From Sandaracinomonas limnophila (GTDB taxonomy: Bacteria > Bacteroidota > Bacteroidia > Cytophagales > Spirosomataceae), in NCBI RefSeq assembly GCF_004005965.1, contig NZ_SACY01000003.1, positions 124,001 to 188,000 of the forward strand: a stretch of 64,000 bases of DNA, in the 5' to 3' direction. The notes beneath the pieces are model-generated. The model was not told the origin of the DNA. It made no database searches and worked only from the letters and a program-made list of their open reading frames with translations. Positions 8,792 through 17,297 of the stretch are shown here, piece after piece; position 1 is the first letter of the stretch, and each line of letters starts with the position of its first letter. Position numbers and translations under genes: made by a program.

Positions 8792-9539
8792 AAATAAGGT
8801 AAATAATTGGTGACCAATAGGCAATCTCGGCCAAACCACGCATTTTTAAATTAGGATAAAAATAATGAATTATCAATTGAACTCCTAAAGTTATTGTGAG
8901 AGGCAGGACTTGCCAAAAACTAAAATTTGAATAAATAATCAAAGAAATTAGTAAGCCAACTATCAAAAATTCAAGTGAAATGATTAGTCTATTTTGAACC
9001 TTATTTTCTGGTTGAGCAAAATATAAAAACAATTTAAGATGATGAAAAACTAATAAAAATAGTAGAACCAAAAGAATAAGAAGTAAATTATTAAATCCCA
9101 TTTGAAAAGGAATAAAAATTCCAAGTGCATAAAAGAGAGCCGTAAAAAATTCTTTTTTTAGATACTTGTTAAACCATTTAAATATTGTAGCCAACCAATA
9201 AAAAGCTATTCCAATGGACAGAATTATTCCCTGACAAATAACCTCCTGAGGCAGAAGAAAAAGTACGAATGCCAAACTAATCCCAATTCCCACCACCAAC
9301 ATCCAAAAGGTCCATTGAGATTTTTGCTGATTCAAATGTCGCTGATCTGTAATAGGGAAAATACTCACATCAATTTTTCGATCTAGCAAATAAATAAGCC
9401 ATAAACCTAAAAAAAGAGCTATTGACAACTCTTTTTCTGGTAATTGCCCTTTTAAAATTTTATGAAAATAAATTTGAAATAATACAGCACCAATGCCCAC
9501 ATCTACCGACCAATGATGTAAGATTTTATACCAACGCAT
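8778..9539 (-). CDS. UbiA-like integral membrane protein
   Basis: A 253-residue, highly hydrophobic protein with seven to eight membrane helices. LIYLLDRKIDV near residue 52, followed by DQRHLNQQKSQ, resembles the first Asp-rich loop of UbiA prenyltransferases. A second loop (FKWFNKYLKKEFFTALFYALGIFIPF) fits the family's layout but lacks a full DxxxD. It may be a diverged prenyltransferase homologue without proven activity. It overlaps the MOSC gene upstream by 14 bases and the MFS gene downstream by 14 bases, so the three are translated together. Confidence 0.6.
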   Translation of the reverse strand: MRWYKILHHWSVDVGIGAVLFQIYFHKILKGQLPEKELSIALFLGLWLIYLLDRKIDVSIFPITDQRHLNQQKSQWTFWMLVVGIGISLAFVLFLLPQEVICQGIILSIGIAFYWLATIFKWFNKYLKKEFFTALFYALGIFIPFQMGFNNLLLILLVLLFLLVFHHLKLFLYFAQPENKVQNRLIISLEFLIVGLLISLIIYSNFSFWQVLPLTITLGVQLIIHYFYPNLKMRGLAEIAYWSPIIYLIYDIF

Positions 9540-10338
9540 CTTTAAAAGATTTCACCTGTACCCTATCGCCTATTTTTACATGCCCACCAGATTGTGGTAC
9601 AATTTGGATTCCAAAATTCACCTTATGATTCACCGTCCTGTACTTACTTAACTTACCTAAGAAAGTTTTGTCTAAAACGGCAGTTTGTGGATCCAAATTG
9701 ATCAAATTACAACGAGCACAACATTTTTTATTTTGTAATACCAAATTACTGATTTCAATGACATCCCAGGAATCTTCTTCAAAACCCAAGTCATTTTCCA
9801 CAATAATATTGGGTCTAAATCGTAACCAATCAAATGTCCCAAAATCTTTTTCAACTTCTTTAAAAGATGCTGAAGTACACAATAAAATGGGCAAAGAATC
9901 TGCAAATGAGGTAAAATTTGAATATTCTGTAATATGTTTTTGAGAAATTGTTCGGTTGTAATTGTAATTCATTTTCACCAAAAACATTTTTTCACTCAAA
10001 ACCTCTGAAAACCAAAAACTTGCCTTTGCATTTAATAGAACTTGGTTCACTTCGTCATCCCAAATTTGTACCGTTTCTAAATGATTATTGAAATCCTCAA
10101 ATTCAATTTCTAAAGTTTGTTCAGAAATTTTATCTTTTACAACCACCGTAGGTCCCTTCAGAAAAACTTCAAAACGGGTTAATTCAGGTCGAGTTCGTTG
10201 GGTAATAAATTTTCCATTTGTATCTACCAGCATCATTTCTCTGTCCCCCTTCAATCCCAATTGCCAAATTTCAGCTTCTTGTAAAGCAACTGGAGCTAGA
10301 GATTTGATTGGATAAATATACAAATGAGAGATTTTCAC
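9526..10338 (-). CDS. MOSC domain-containing protein (YcbX/mARC-like)
   Basis: A 270-residue protein with a MOSC_N beta-barrel domain (MKISHLYIYPIKSLAPVALQEAEI) and a C-terminal MOSC domain. The conserved molybdenum-ligand region is the cluster CCARCNLINLDP, followed by FGIQIVPQSGGHVKIGDRV. The family binds molybdenum cofactor and reduces N-hydroxylated compounds (YcbX, mARC). No ferredoxin domain is attached, so it needs a separate electron donor. The start codon is GTG at 10338, supported by the exact match of the first residues to the family's usual N terminus. Confidence 0.9.
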   Translation of the reverse strand: MKISHLYIYPIKSLAPVALQEAEIWQLGLKGDREMMLVDTNGKFITQRTRPELTRFEVFLKGPTVVVKDKISEQTLEIEFEDFNNHLETVQIWDDEVNQVLLNAKASFWFSEVLSEKMFLVKMNYNYNRTISQKHITEYSNFTSFADSLPILLCTSASFKEVEKDFGTFDWLRFRPNIIVENDLGFEEDSWDVIEISNLVLQNKKCCARCNLINLDPQTAVLDKTFLGKLSKYRTVNHKVNFGIQIVPQSGGHVKIGDRVQVKSFKDALV

Positions 10339-10425
10339 TTCTTATAGGCTTTTATAGGGTAATAAAAGTTAAATTTACCACAATTTGCTTAAGTTTGTAT
10401 TTACTATGTCTTTTAAGCCTTAATT

Positions 10426-11748
10426 ATGAAACAATTTAACGTTCGCCTATTTGTTTTTCTATTTATATATATCATCGGTTTCCAATTTTCAAATGCGCAA
10501 AATTTAAGCCTTGAAGATGCTATACAAATCGGTTTACAAAATCAGTATTCCATAAAAATATCGAAAAAGAAAGAGGACCAAGCTAAAAATGATAATACAT
10601 TAGGTAATGCGGGATTTTTACCAACCATCACAGGTACAAGTAATTTAAATTATACCATTTCAGGTATTGACCAATCCTTTTTTGGAGGCCTACGTGCCCC
10701 TTTAGTGCAAACAGGCGTGGAATCGAACAACAGTGCTGCGGGAGTTACGATGGCCTGGACCTTGTACGATGGTAAAGGAATGTTTGTTTTAAGAAATCGC
10801 CTAAGAGAATTAGAAAAATTAGGTACTAAGCAAACAGAAGGAACTATTGAAGGTTTAATTGCTCAAATTAGCACAGGATATTACGAAATAATTCGCCAAA
10901 ATTTACGCCTAAATAACTTCAAAAAAGGGTTAGAAATTTCAGAAGACCGCTTGAAATTAGCCAAAGATCGATTCGAAGTTGGACAAGGGTCAAAGGTCGA
11001 TTTTTATTCCGCTCAAGTAGATTTTAATGAGGATAAAGCAGCATTATTAGCTCAAGAGCAAACCTTGAAAAATACCAATATTGGCTTTAACAATTTATTG
11101 GTAAGAGATTTACATACTGGAATCTCTATTTTACCCAATATAGATTTAATGCCGAAATTAAATTTAGAAGAATTAAAAACACAGGCATTAAGTCAAAACC
11201 CTCAAATTATATCTTCTTTAATCAATAAAACAATTGTACAAAACGATATTGATTTATTGAAAACCCAACAACACCCACAAATTGATTTAGTAACTGGATA
11301 CAATACTTCACAAGTTAAAAATGGTGCAGGTTTTGGAGTAGAAAAAGGTATTAGCAATGTGTTTAATTATGGCTTAAGAGCTACAATAAACATCTTTGAT
11401 GGTTCAAATCAGAAACGCAAAATCCAAAATGCTAAAATCAATGCTGAAATAGCAGAGATGCAGTATCAGGACTTAAGAAACAATTTGGTTTCTACACTAG
11501 AAAGAACCTATCAAACCTATCAAAATGCTTTGAATTTAATTCAATTAGAAAACGAAAATTACCTGATTGCCAAACAAAATATCGACATCGCTTTTGACCG
11601 TTACAAAGTTGGTTTTGCTACCTCTTATGAACTTAGAGAAGTGCAAAGAAATGCTGTTGCAGCTGAAACCCGATTAATTGAGGCTAAGTTCAATGCAAAA
11701 TCAGCTGAAATTGAATTGATTCGCTTGAGTGGAACTTTGGTTAATTAG
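10426..11748 (+). CDS. TolC family outer-membrane efflux protein
   Basis: A 440-residue protein with a signal peptide ending near FSNAQ and then NLSLEDAIQIGLQNQYSIKISKKK, the classic opening of the OEP fold. Two long helical repeats carry RFEVGQGSKVDFYSAQVD and RYKVGFATSYELREVQRNAV, the paired coiled coils that make the periplasmic tunnel. It forms the outer-membrane channel for an inner-membrane pump. No membrane-fusion protein is adjacent. Its 3' end overlaps the convergent ABC exporter gene by 8 bases. Confidence 0.93.
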   Translation: MKQFNVRLFVFLFIYIIGFQFSNAQNLSLEDAIQIGLQNQYSIKISKKKEDQAKNDNTLGNAGFLPTITGTSNLNYTISGIDQSFFGGLRAPLVQTGVESNNSAAGVTMAWTLYDGKGMFVLRNRLRELEKLGTKQTEGTIEGLIAQISTGYYEIIRQNLRLNNFKKGLEISEDRLKLAKDRFEVGQGSKVDFYSAQVDFNEDKAALLAQEQTLKNTNIGFNNLLVRDLHTGISILPNIDLMPKLNLEELKTQALSQNPQIISSLINKTIVQNDIDLLKTQQHPQIDLVTGYNTSQVKNGAGFGVEKGISNVFNYGLRATINIFDGSNQKRKIQNAKINAEIAEMQYQDLRNNLVSTLERTYQTYQNALNLIQLENENYLIAKQNIDIAFDRYKVGFATSYELREVQRNAVAAETRLIEAKFNAKSAEIELIRLSGTLVN

Positions 11749-13519
11749 TTTGTTCTAATTGTTTTTGGTAAAGTTCAAAATAAGCTCCCTTTTGACTCAT
11801 TAATTTGGTGTGAGTGCCTTTTTCCACAATTGAACCTTGATCTAAAACTAAAACTTGTTTAGCTAATTTTGCAGATGAAACTCTGTGACTAATTATTACG
11901 GAAGTTTTTCCATCCAAAACTTTTTTCAAATTACTAAGAATTTGATGCTCAGTATGTGTGTCAACAGCTGAAAGACAATCATCTAAAACCAACATTTCTG
12001 GATTTTTTGCGAGCGCTCTAGCAATTGAAACACGTTGTTTTTGTCCTCCAGAAAGAGTAACTCCCCTTTCTCCCAAAATAGTCTCATACTGTTGTGGGAA
12101 ATCGATAATATTTTCATGCACATCCGCTAATTCTGCAGCATTTTCAATTTGCTCTTGACCTAAAGCTTCATTTCCAAATTTGATATTATCAGCAATACTT
12201 GTAGAAAACAGAAAGACATCTTGTGGAACAAAACCTAAATTGTTACGCAAATACTGCATATCCCAATCTTTCAAATTGATTCCATCCAAATAGATTATTC
12301 CAGAACTTGGATCATAAAATCTACCCATCAACAAGGCCAATGTAGATTTACCAGAACCAGTAGTACCCAAAATGGCTACAGAATCTCCTGCTTTAATTTC
12401 AAAATTCAAATTATGTAAAACCTCAATATCTGTCCCAGGATAGGTAAATGACACATTTTCAAATTTCCAATTTCCTACAATTACCTGTTTTAAACCTTTT
12501 CCATCTACCAATTCAGATTGGTAATTCAAAAACTCGTTTATTCTTTGCTGAGATGCTGCTGCGCGTTGAATTTGTGAAGAAGTCCAGCCCAAGGCAGTCA
12601 CAGGCCAAGTCAGCATGAACACATACATGATGAACTCTGCAATATTTCCAATGGAAATTTGTCCGGCCATTACTTCCTTGGAACCGATAAACACAACCAA
12701 TAAAGTTGAAAATCCAACTAAAAGGGAGATCAAAGGCGTAAAAAGTGAATCGATTTTTACTAAATCAATTGATTTTTTACGATAATGTGCAGAAGCCGAA
12801 TCAAAATCTTTTATGGAATTGTCTTCACGAACAAATGACTTCAAAACTCGAATTCCAGAGAATGCTTCTTGGGCAAAAGTGGAAATTGATGAAAGTCCTT
12901 TTTGGATTTCCTCCGACTTTTTGATGATTAAAGAATTAACATAATAAATACTAATTGAAAGAAATGGCAAGGGTAGTAAAACATACCACATCAAAGTTTG
13001 ATTTACGTGGTACATATAGTAAATAACTAAAATAAAGACAGAAATCAGATTCATCCCGTACATAATACTTGGACCCACATACATGCGTACCTTGCTTACG
13101 TCCTCTGAAATACGTGCCATTAAATCGCCCGTATTTTGTTTACGATAAAATGAAAGAGGCAAAGTTTGGTAATGTTCGTAAATTTCATTTTTAAGGTCAT
13201 ATTCGATGTGTCGCGACATCACAATTATTGTTTGTCGAACCAAAAAAAGGAAAAACCCCTTCATAAAGGCCATGCAAATAATCAACAAACCATAAAAAAG
13301 TAATGCAGAAGCGAAAACCTCATAAAAGGCTGTTTGTAAAGAAAAACCCTTAAATAGGAAATAAACGCCGATGGTTTCTGTGACCAAATTTAAAGCATAT
13401 CGCACCAATTGAGCAGGAACTACTCCAAAAAAATTGGAGCAAAAAGTAAAAAAGATTCCTAAAAAAAGGAGCCATTTATACTTCCAAAAATATTTATTTA
13501 AATGCGCTAAAGAACCCAT
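11741..13519 (-). CDS. ABC exporter, fused membrane and ATPase domains (MsbA/MDR type)
   Basis: A 592-residue half-transporter. Six membrane helices fill residues 1-330 and the ATPase domain follows. Walker A is GTTGSGKST near residue 385, the Q-loop FVPQDVFLF, the signature LSGGQKQR near residue 490, Walker B MLVLDDCLSAVD and the H-loop VIISHR. It exports a lipid, peptide or drug as a dimer; the substrate is not predictable. A strong -7 box lies 15 bases upstream and the promoter region is shared with divergent nusB. Confidence 0.93.
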   Translation of the reverse strand: MGSLAHLNKYFWKYKWLLFLGIFFTFCSNFFGVVPAQLVRYALNLVTETIGVYFLFKGFSLQTAFYEVFASALLFYGLLIICMAFMKGFFLFLVRQTIIVMSRHIEYDLKNEIYEHYQTLPLSFYRKQNTGDLMARISEDVSKVRMYVGPSIMYGMNLISVFILVIYYMYHVNQTLMWYVLLPLPFLSISIYYVNSLIIKKSEEIQKGLSSISTFAQEAFSGIRVLKSFVREDNSIKDFDSASAHYRKKSIDLVKIDSLFTPLISLLVGFSTLLVVFIGSKEVMAGQISIGNIAEFIMYVFMLTWPVTALGWTSSQIQRAAASQQRINEFLNYQSELVDGKGLKQVIVGNWKFENVSFTYPGTDIEVLHNLNFEIKAGDSVAILGTTGSGKSTLALLMGRFYDPSSGIIYLDGINLKDWDMQYLRNNLGFVPQDVFLFSTSIADNIKFGNEALGQEQIENAAELADVHENIIDFPQQYETILGERGVTLSGGQKQRVSIARALAKNPEMLVLDDCLSAVDTHTEHQILSNLKKVLDGKTSVIISHRVSSAKLAKQVLVLDQGSIVEKGTHTKLMSQKGAYFELYQKQLEQTN

Positions 13520-13533
13520 AATTTGATTTCATG

Positions 13534-13541
13534 CAAAGATA
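13534..13541 (-). promoter_or_regulatory. -7 box of the ABC exporter gene
   Basis: Read on the minus strand this is TATCTTTG, an exact match to TAnnTTTG, 15 bases before the ATG at 13519. The -33 region is weak. It lies back to back with the nusB promoter. Confidence 0.6.
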
Positions 13542-13564
13542 GGATGTTTCTCACAGAAAATGTT

Positions 13565-13572
13565 TAACTTTG
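13565..13572 (+). promoter_or_regulatory. -7 box of the nusB operon
   Basis: TAACTTTG matches TAnnTTTG and lies 30 bases before the nusB ATG, giving a short leader. No perfect -33 TTTG is seen; TTTC lies at about the right distance. Confidence 0.55.
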
Positions 13573-13602
13573 TGATTCAAATTAAACGCTCTTTCTTTTC
13601 GG

Positions 13603-14766
13603 ATGATTAACAGAAGAATACTTAGAATAAAAGCATTTCAGGCTTTATATTCTTACTACACGCAAGAACGCGCCAGACATCAAATGGCATTTGATGCATT
13701 AGATGATGCATTTTTACCAGATTTATCCTTAATGATTGCCAAGGAAGATCAAATGCCAAAGTTAGAAGGCCTAAAAAAATTAGCCTCTCTTCAACTATCC
13801 GAATTTTTCAATGAGGTTTCCAATTCCGAAGAAATTCCAAAAGAATCGTATTTAGCAGCGAGCACTGCCTTTCAAAATTACCAAAACGATATCCCTAAAC
13901 TTCAAACAAGGATTTTGTCAGAAATGATGGATGAGGTTCATCAAATATATCGCAGGTATTTAAAACAGATTTATTTTATTCAAGAATTGGCTCAAATTGC
14001 CATTTGGGATGAAAACAGAAGGTTGTTGGAAAGTCCAGTTAAAACAGCAGGTTTTGCCAAAAATAAAATTTTAGCCATCCTTCCAAAATGGGTTGAATTG
14101 CAAAATGAATTCAAAAAATACCAAATTGGCTGGGATGAAGAAGAAGAGAATTTAATCAAAAAACTATTTATCGATGGCATATTACCAGATGAAGCGTTTC
14201 TAGACTATTTACCTAATGCAGGAAAAGATTTTCACAAGGATTCTGAATTTCTGATTTACCTCATTAAAAATTTTCTGTTAAAACATCCTATGATGACAGA
14301 ATATTTCGAGGAAAAAGACTTAAATTGGCATTTGAATAAAGATGTTATAAAAAGTTTGACATCGAAAACTTTTAAAGCTGAGGCATTAGAAGATTTAAAA
14401 ATTCAAGATATTGCTTTGCAATGGGATGAAGATGAGGTTTATTTCAAAACCTTATTTTTAGAAACATTAAAAGGAGAAGTTGAATTTGAAAAATGGATTT
14501 CAGGACAAACTCAAAATTGGGAATCTGAGCGTTTAGCGACCACCGATTTTATCATTTTGAAAATGGCTTTGGCAGAAATGATTCATTTTTCAAGTATTCC
14601 AGTAAAAGTAAGTATCAACGAGTATATTGAATTAGCAAAAAACTATTCAACTCCAAAATCCGGATTGTTCATCAACGGTGTTCTTGATGTGCTTTCGGCC
14701 AAATTGTTGAATGAAAAAATAATTAAAAAATCAGGTCGAGGATTAATCGACATAGCCAGTAAATAA
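13603..14766 (+). CDS. nusB: Transcription antitermination factor NusB, long form
   Basis: A 387-residue NusB, about 240 residues longer than the E. coli protein, as is usual in Bacteroidota. The N terminus (MINRRILRIKAFQALYSYY) keeps the RNA-binding arginine-rich opening. A helical insertion fills about 40-240, and the NusB core closes with TDFIILKMALAEMIHF, IPVKVSINEYIELAKNYSTPKSGLFINGVLD. NusB with NusE (S10) binds boxA RNA for rRNA antitermination. It heads the operon nusB-ytxH-DUF1573-yajC-coaE, an order widely conserved in the phylum. Confidence 0.93.
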   Translation: MINRRILRIKAFQALYSYYTQERARHQMAFDALDDAFLPDLSLMIAKEDQMPKLEGLKKLASLQLSEFFNEVSNSEEIPKESYLAASTAFQNYQNDIPKLQTRILSEMMDEVHQIYRRYLKQIYFIQELAQIAIWDENRRLLESPVKTAGFAKNKILAILPKWVELQNEFKKYQIGWDEEEENLIKKLFIDGILPDEAFLDYLPNAGKDFHKDSEFLIYLIKNFLLKHPMMTEYFEEKDLNWHLNKDVIKSLTSKTFKAEALEDLKIQDIALQWDEDEVYFKTLFLETLKGEVEFEKWISGQTQNWESERLATTDFIILKMALAEMIHFSSIPVKVSINEYIELAKNYSTPKSGLFINGVLDVLSAKLLNEKIIKKSGRGLIDIASK

Positions 14767-14768
14767 TT

Positions 14769-15065
14769 ATGAACAAGTCATCTAAAGTTTTTTTAGCATT
14801 TCTTACAGGGGCAGCAACTGGAGCAATTTTAGGTATTTTATATGCACCTGACAAAGGAGAAAATACGCGTGGGAAATTATACTTTTCTTTAAACAAATAC
14901 AGAGATCAATTAAAAAACTTGATCAATGATTTGGTAGAAGGAAAAGAAATTCCTGAAACGCTTGCAAAATCTGAGGGCAAGAAAGTAATTTCTGAAACAA
15001 AAGAAAAAGCCGAAAAATTGTTAGAGGATGTTGAGAAATTAATGACTCAAATCAAGGCAAAATAA
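14769..15065 (+). CDS. YtxH domain-containing protein
   Basis: A 98-residue protein with one glycine-rich membrane helix (FLAFLTGAATGAILGILYAP) followed by DKGENTRGK and a charged amphipathic helix (residues about 50-95). This is the YtxH layout. Members are small envelope or stress-associated proteins of unclear function. It lies 2 bases after nusB and 3 bases before the DUF1573 gene, so it is cotranscribed. Confidence 0.9.
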   Translation: MNKSSKVFLAFLTGAATGAILGILYAPDKGENTRGKLYFSLNKYRDQLKNLINDLVEGKEIPETLAKSEGKKVISETKEKAEKLLEDVEKLMTQIKAK

Positions 15066-15068
15066 CCA

Positions 15069-15512
15069 ATGAAGGCAAGGCTTTTTTTACTTCTTTTCAC
15101 CTTTGGAATTATTTCTTGTGAAAACAAGCAAAAAGAAACGCCTAGTTCAACGGAATCTTCTATTCCCATTGAATTACAACCGACTCTTGAAAAAAAACCT
15201 CAAATGGTTTTCGATCAACCTTCGGTCTATTTAGGAAAAGTAAAAGAAGGGGATAGTTTGTTTCATACCTTTCACTTTAAAAATAGAGGAAATTTACCTT
15301 TGAAAATTATTTCTGTAAATACATCATGTGGCTGCACAAGTACTAAGTGGTCAAAAGATGTTATTCAACCCGGAAAGAAAGGATACATCCGAATCAAATT
15401 CAATAGCCTTGGCAGAATCGGAAAAAATTCAAAAACCATAACAGCTTACTGCAACACCCTACCCATGGATAATCAGGTAAGTTTTAAATTAGATGTTTTA
15501 CCCAATAATTAA
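15069..15512 (+). CDS. DUF1573 lipoprotein
   Basis: A 147-residue lipoprotein; the lipobox GIISC puts the acylated cysteine at C17. After a short Ser/Thr-rich linker the DUF1573 immunoglobulin-like fold begins (FDQPSVYLGKVKEGDSLFHTFHFKNRGNLPLKI), with the hallmark NTSCGCTSTKW. The function of DUF1573 is not established. Its position between ytxH and yajC is conserved in Bacteroidota. Confidence 0.92.
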   Translation: MKARLFLLLFTFGIISCENKQKETPSSTESSIPIELQPTLEKKPQMVFDQPSVYLGKVKEGDSLFHTFHFKNRGNLPLKIISVNTSCGCTSTKWSKDVIQPGKKGYIRIKFNSLGRIGKNSKTITAYCNTLPMDNQVSFKLDVLPNN

Positions 15513-15818
15513 ATGCAAATGATCTTATTACAAGCAAGTCCACAAGTAACACAATTAATCCTTTTTGGCGGAATTTTTGTAGTTTTCTATTTCTTTATGA
15601 TTCGTCCACAACAAAAAAAGGCGAAAGAAACGAAGAAATTTATCGAAGAATTGAAATCTGGCGACAAAGTTGTAACCATTGGAGGAGTACACGGAACTAT
15701 TGTTACTGTTAGAGAAAAAACTATCTTGGTAGAAGTTGATTCTTCTAAAGGGGTTCGTTTAGTATTTGAAAAATCTGCTATCTCCAAAGATGCATCTGGT
15801 AGATTAACTGAAGAATAA
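15513..15818 (+). CDS. yajC: Sec translocase accessory subunit YajC
   Basis: A 101-residue protein with one N-terminal membrane helix (LILFGGIFVVFYFFMIRPQQKKAKE) and the family motif FMIRPQQKK. The cytosolic part is a small beta-rich domain (GDKVVTIGGVHGTIVTVREKTILVEVD). YajC associates with SecDF-YidC at the inner membrane. The start directly follows the DUF1573 stop, and one base separates its stop from coaE. Confidence 0.95.
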   Translation: MQMILLQASPQVTQLILFGGIFVVFYFFMIRPQQKKAKETKKFIEELKSGDKVVTIGGVHGTIVTVREKTILVEVDSSKGVRLVFEKSAISKDASGRLTEE

Positions 15819-15819
15819 G

Positions 15820-17259
15820 ATGAATAACAACAGCCTGAAACCGATGATTGGTATCACAGGCGGAATTGGATCCGGCAAATCACTCATTTGTCGGATTTTT
15901 TCTTGTTTGGGAATTCCTGTTTTCAACTCCGACCAAGTCGCAAAGAATTTAATTGAACAGGATAAGCAAATTAAAAAGCAAATCATTGATTTATTTGGAC
16001 CAGATTCTTATGATCAATCAGGCAATTACCAAAGTGCATTCATCAGATCAAAAATTCTTCAAAACGACAATTTTAGACTTGAACTAAACCAAATCGTGCA
16101 TCCTGCAGTTAGAAAAAAAGCAATGGAATTCCAAGCAAACCTTCCGAAGTCAATCCCTTTTGCATTATACGAGTCTGCTTTACTAACAAAGGCATCTAAA
16201 CCCGAATTTATTCAAAAAATAATTTCAATAACTTGCAGTAATGAGACTAGAATAAGTCGATTAATAAAAAGAAACCTTAAACCTGAAGAGGCTATGAAAC
16301 TAATTGAATTACAAGATAAAAATTATCAAAACTCACAAGAGACTGACTTTGTAATTGCTAATGACGCTCATAACAAAGTTGTACCACAGGTTTTAAGCCT
16401 ATACAAAAAACTTCTACCCGCTCTCCTCTATCTACTAATTACAACCTTCTACCTTCTGCCGAGCCAAAGCATTGCCCAAACCAAATTCATGACTTTCAAT
16501 ATTCGTTTGGACACAAAAGATGATGGAATTAATCAATGGCCTTACAGAAAAGAACATTGTGCAGAGCTGGTAAAATACCATCAAGTTGATATTTTAGGCA
16601 TGCAAGAGGCATTTGTACATCAAATAAAAGATATGGAACAACAATTGCCCGACTATAAATGGTTTGGAAGAGGAAGAGATGATGGAAAAGAGGCTGGCGA
16701 ATTTTCTCCATTGATGTACAATTCAAAAAAAATAAAGTTAATTGATCAAGCAACTTTTTGGCTTTCTGATTCTTGTGAGAAAGTAGGGTTTGGCTGGGAT
16801 GCAGCTTGCAGAAGGGTTGTAACCTGGGGTAAATTCCAAGAATTAAAAACAAAAAAAGTATTTTTTGTTTTTAATACCCATTTTGATCACTTAGGAAAAG
16901 TAGCACGAAGAGAAAGTTCAAAATTAGTTTTGAAAAAAATTCAAGAAATTGGCAAAAATTTCCCAACAATATTAATGGGTGATTTCAATGCGACACCCGA
17001 TGAAGAACCTATTCAATTGTTGGTTGATTCAAACAATCCTAATCGGGTAATTGATGCAGAGAAAATTAGCCAAAATGGACACTATGGCCCATATAGCTCA
17101 TTTAATGGATTCAAGGCAGAGCAAAAAGATCGACATATTGATTATATTTTTGTAAAGAATGGCCCAAAAGTACTTCAACATAGTACCCATTCAGAAACTT
17201 GGAATAATCTGTATCCTTCAGACCATTTTCCTGTAAGTTCACTCATTGTACTACCTTAA
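15820..17259 (+). CDS. coaE: Dephospho-CoA kinase fused to a periplasmic endonuclease/exonuclease/phosphatase domain
   Basis: A 479-residue protein with two unrelated parts. Residues 1-195 are a complete CoaE: P-loop GITGGIGSGKS, DQVAK, VHPAVR, and LIKRNLKPEEA of the lid. This enzyme performs the last step of coenzyme A synthesis in the cytosol. Residues 198-213 form a hydrophobic segment, followed by SQSIA-Q, a plausible signal-peptidase site. Residues 221-479 are an EEP-family phosphoesterase with all key motifs: TFNIR, GMQEAF, NTHFDH, MGDFNATPDEEP, RHIDYIFV and PSDHFPV. In other bacteria CoaE is about 200 residues and these EEP proteins are separately secreted. The open frame shows no stop between them. 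The DNA at the junction is period-7 repeat sequence, so the join may have arisen from repeat expansion. Whether it works as one protein or is cleaved is unknown. Confidence 0.88.
   Translation: MNNNSLKPMIGITGGIGSGKSLICRIFSCLGIPVFNSDQVAKNLIEQDKQIKKQIIDLFGPDSYDQSGNYQSAFIRSKILQNDNFRLELNQIVHPAVRKKAMEFQANLPKSIPFALYESALLTKASKPEFIQKIISITCSNETRISRLIKRNLKPEEAMKLIELQDKNYQNSQETDFVIANDAHNKVVPQVLSLYKKLLPALLYLLITTFYLLPSQSIAQTKFMTFNIRLDTKDDGINQWPYRKEHCAELVKYHQVDILGMQEAFVHQIKDMEQQLPDYKWFGRGRDDGKEAGEFSPLMYNSKKIKLIDQATFWLSDSCEKVGFGWDAACRRVVTWGKFQELKTKKVFFVFNTHFDHLGKVARRESSKLVLKKIQEIGKNFPTILMGDFNATPDEEPIQLLVDSNNPNRVIDAEKISQNGHYGPYSSFNGFKAEQKDRHIDYIFVKNGPKVLQHSTHSETWNNLYPSDHFPVSSLIVLP
16411..16459 (+). repeat. 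Degenerate heptanucleotide repeat inside coaE fusion
   Basis: Seven consecutive 7-mers: CTTCTAC, CCGCTCT, CCTCTAT, CTACTAA, TTACAAC, CTTCTAC, CTTCTGC. Base composition (C/T rich, CTC/CTA/CTT leucine codons) differs sharply from the surrounding TTA/TTG-using sequence. In frame it encodes a hydrophobic stretch with a 7-residue period (LLPALLY, LLITTFY, LLPSQ), which is the segment joining CoaE to the EEP domain. Confidence 0.7.
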
Positions 17260-17263
17260 ACAT

Positions 17264-17294
17264 TTTGGAAAGTTAGGCATTACATTTAACTTGC
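17264..17294 (+). promoter_or_regulatory. dnaX promoter, TTTG-N19-TAACTTGC
   Basis: TTTG at 17264-17267 and TAACTTGC at 17287-17294 are separated by exactly 19 bases, the spacing of the Bacteroidota housekeeping sigma factor; the -7 box departs from TAnnTTTG in its last bases. The ATG follows 3 bases after the -7 box, so the transcript would start at or within the start codon. Either the message is leaderless or an upstream promoter is used. Confidence 0.5.
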
Positions 17295-17297
17295 AGT

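Noticed and set aside
9422-9628. 68-codon plus-strand ORF across the MOSC/UbiA-like overlap
   Set aside because: Antisense shadow of two real genes.
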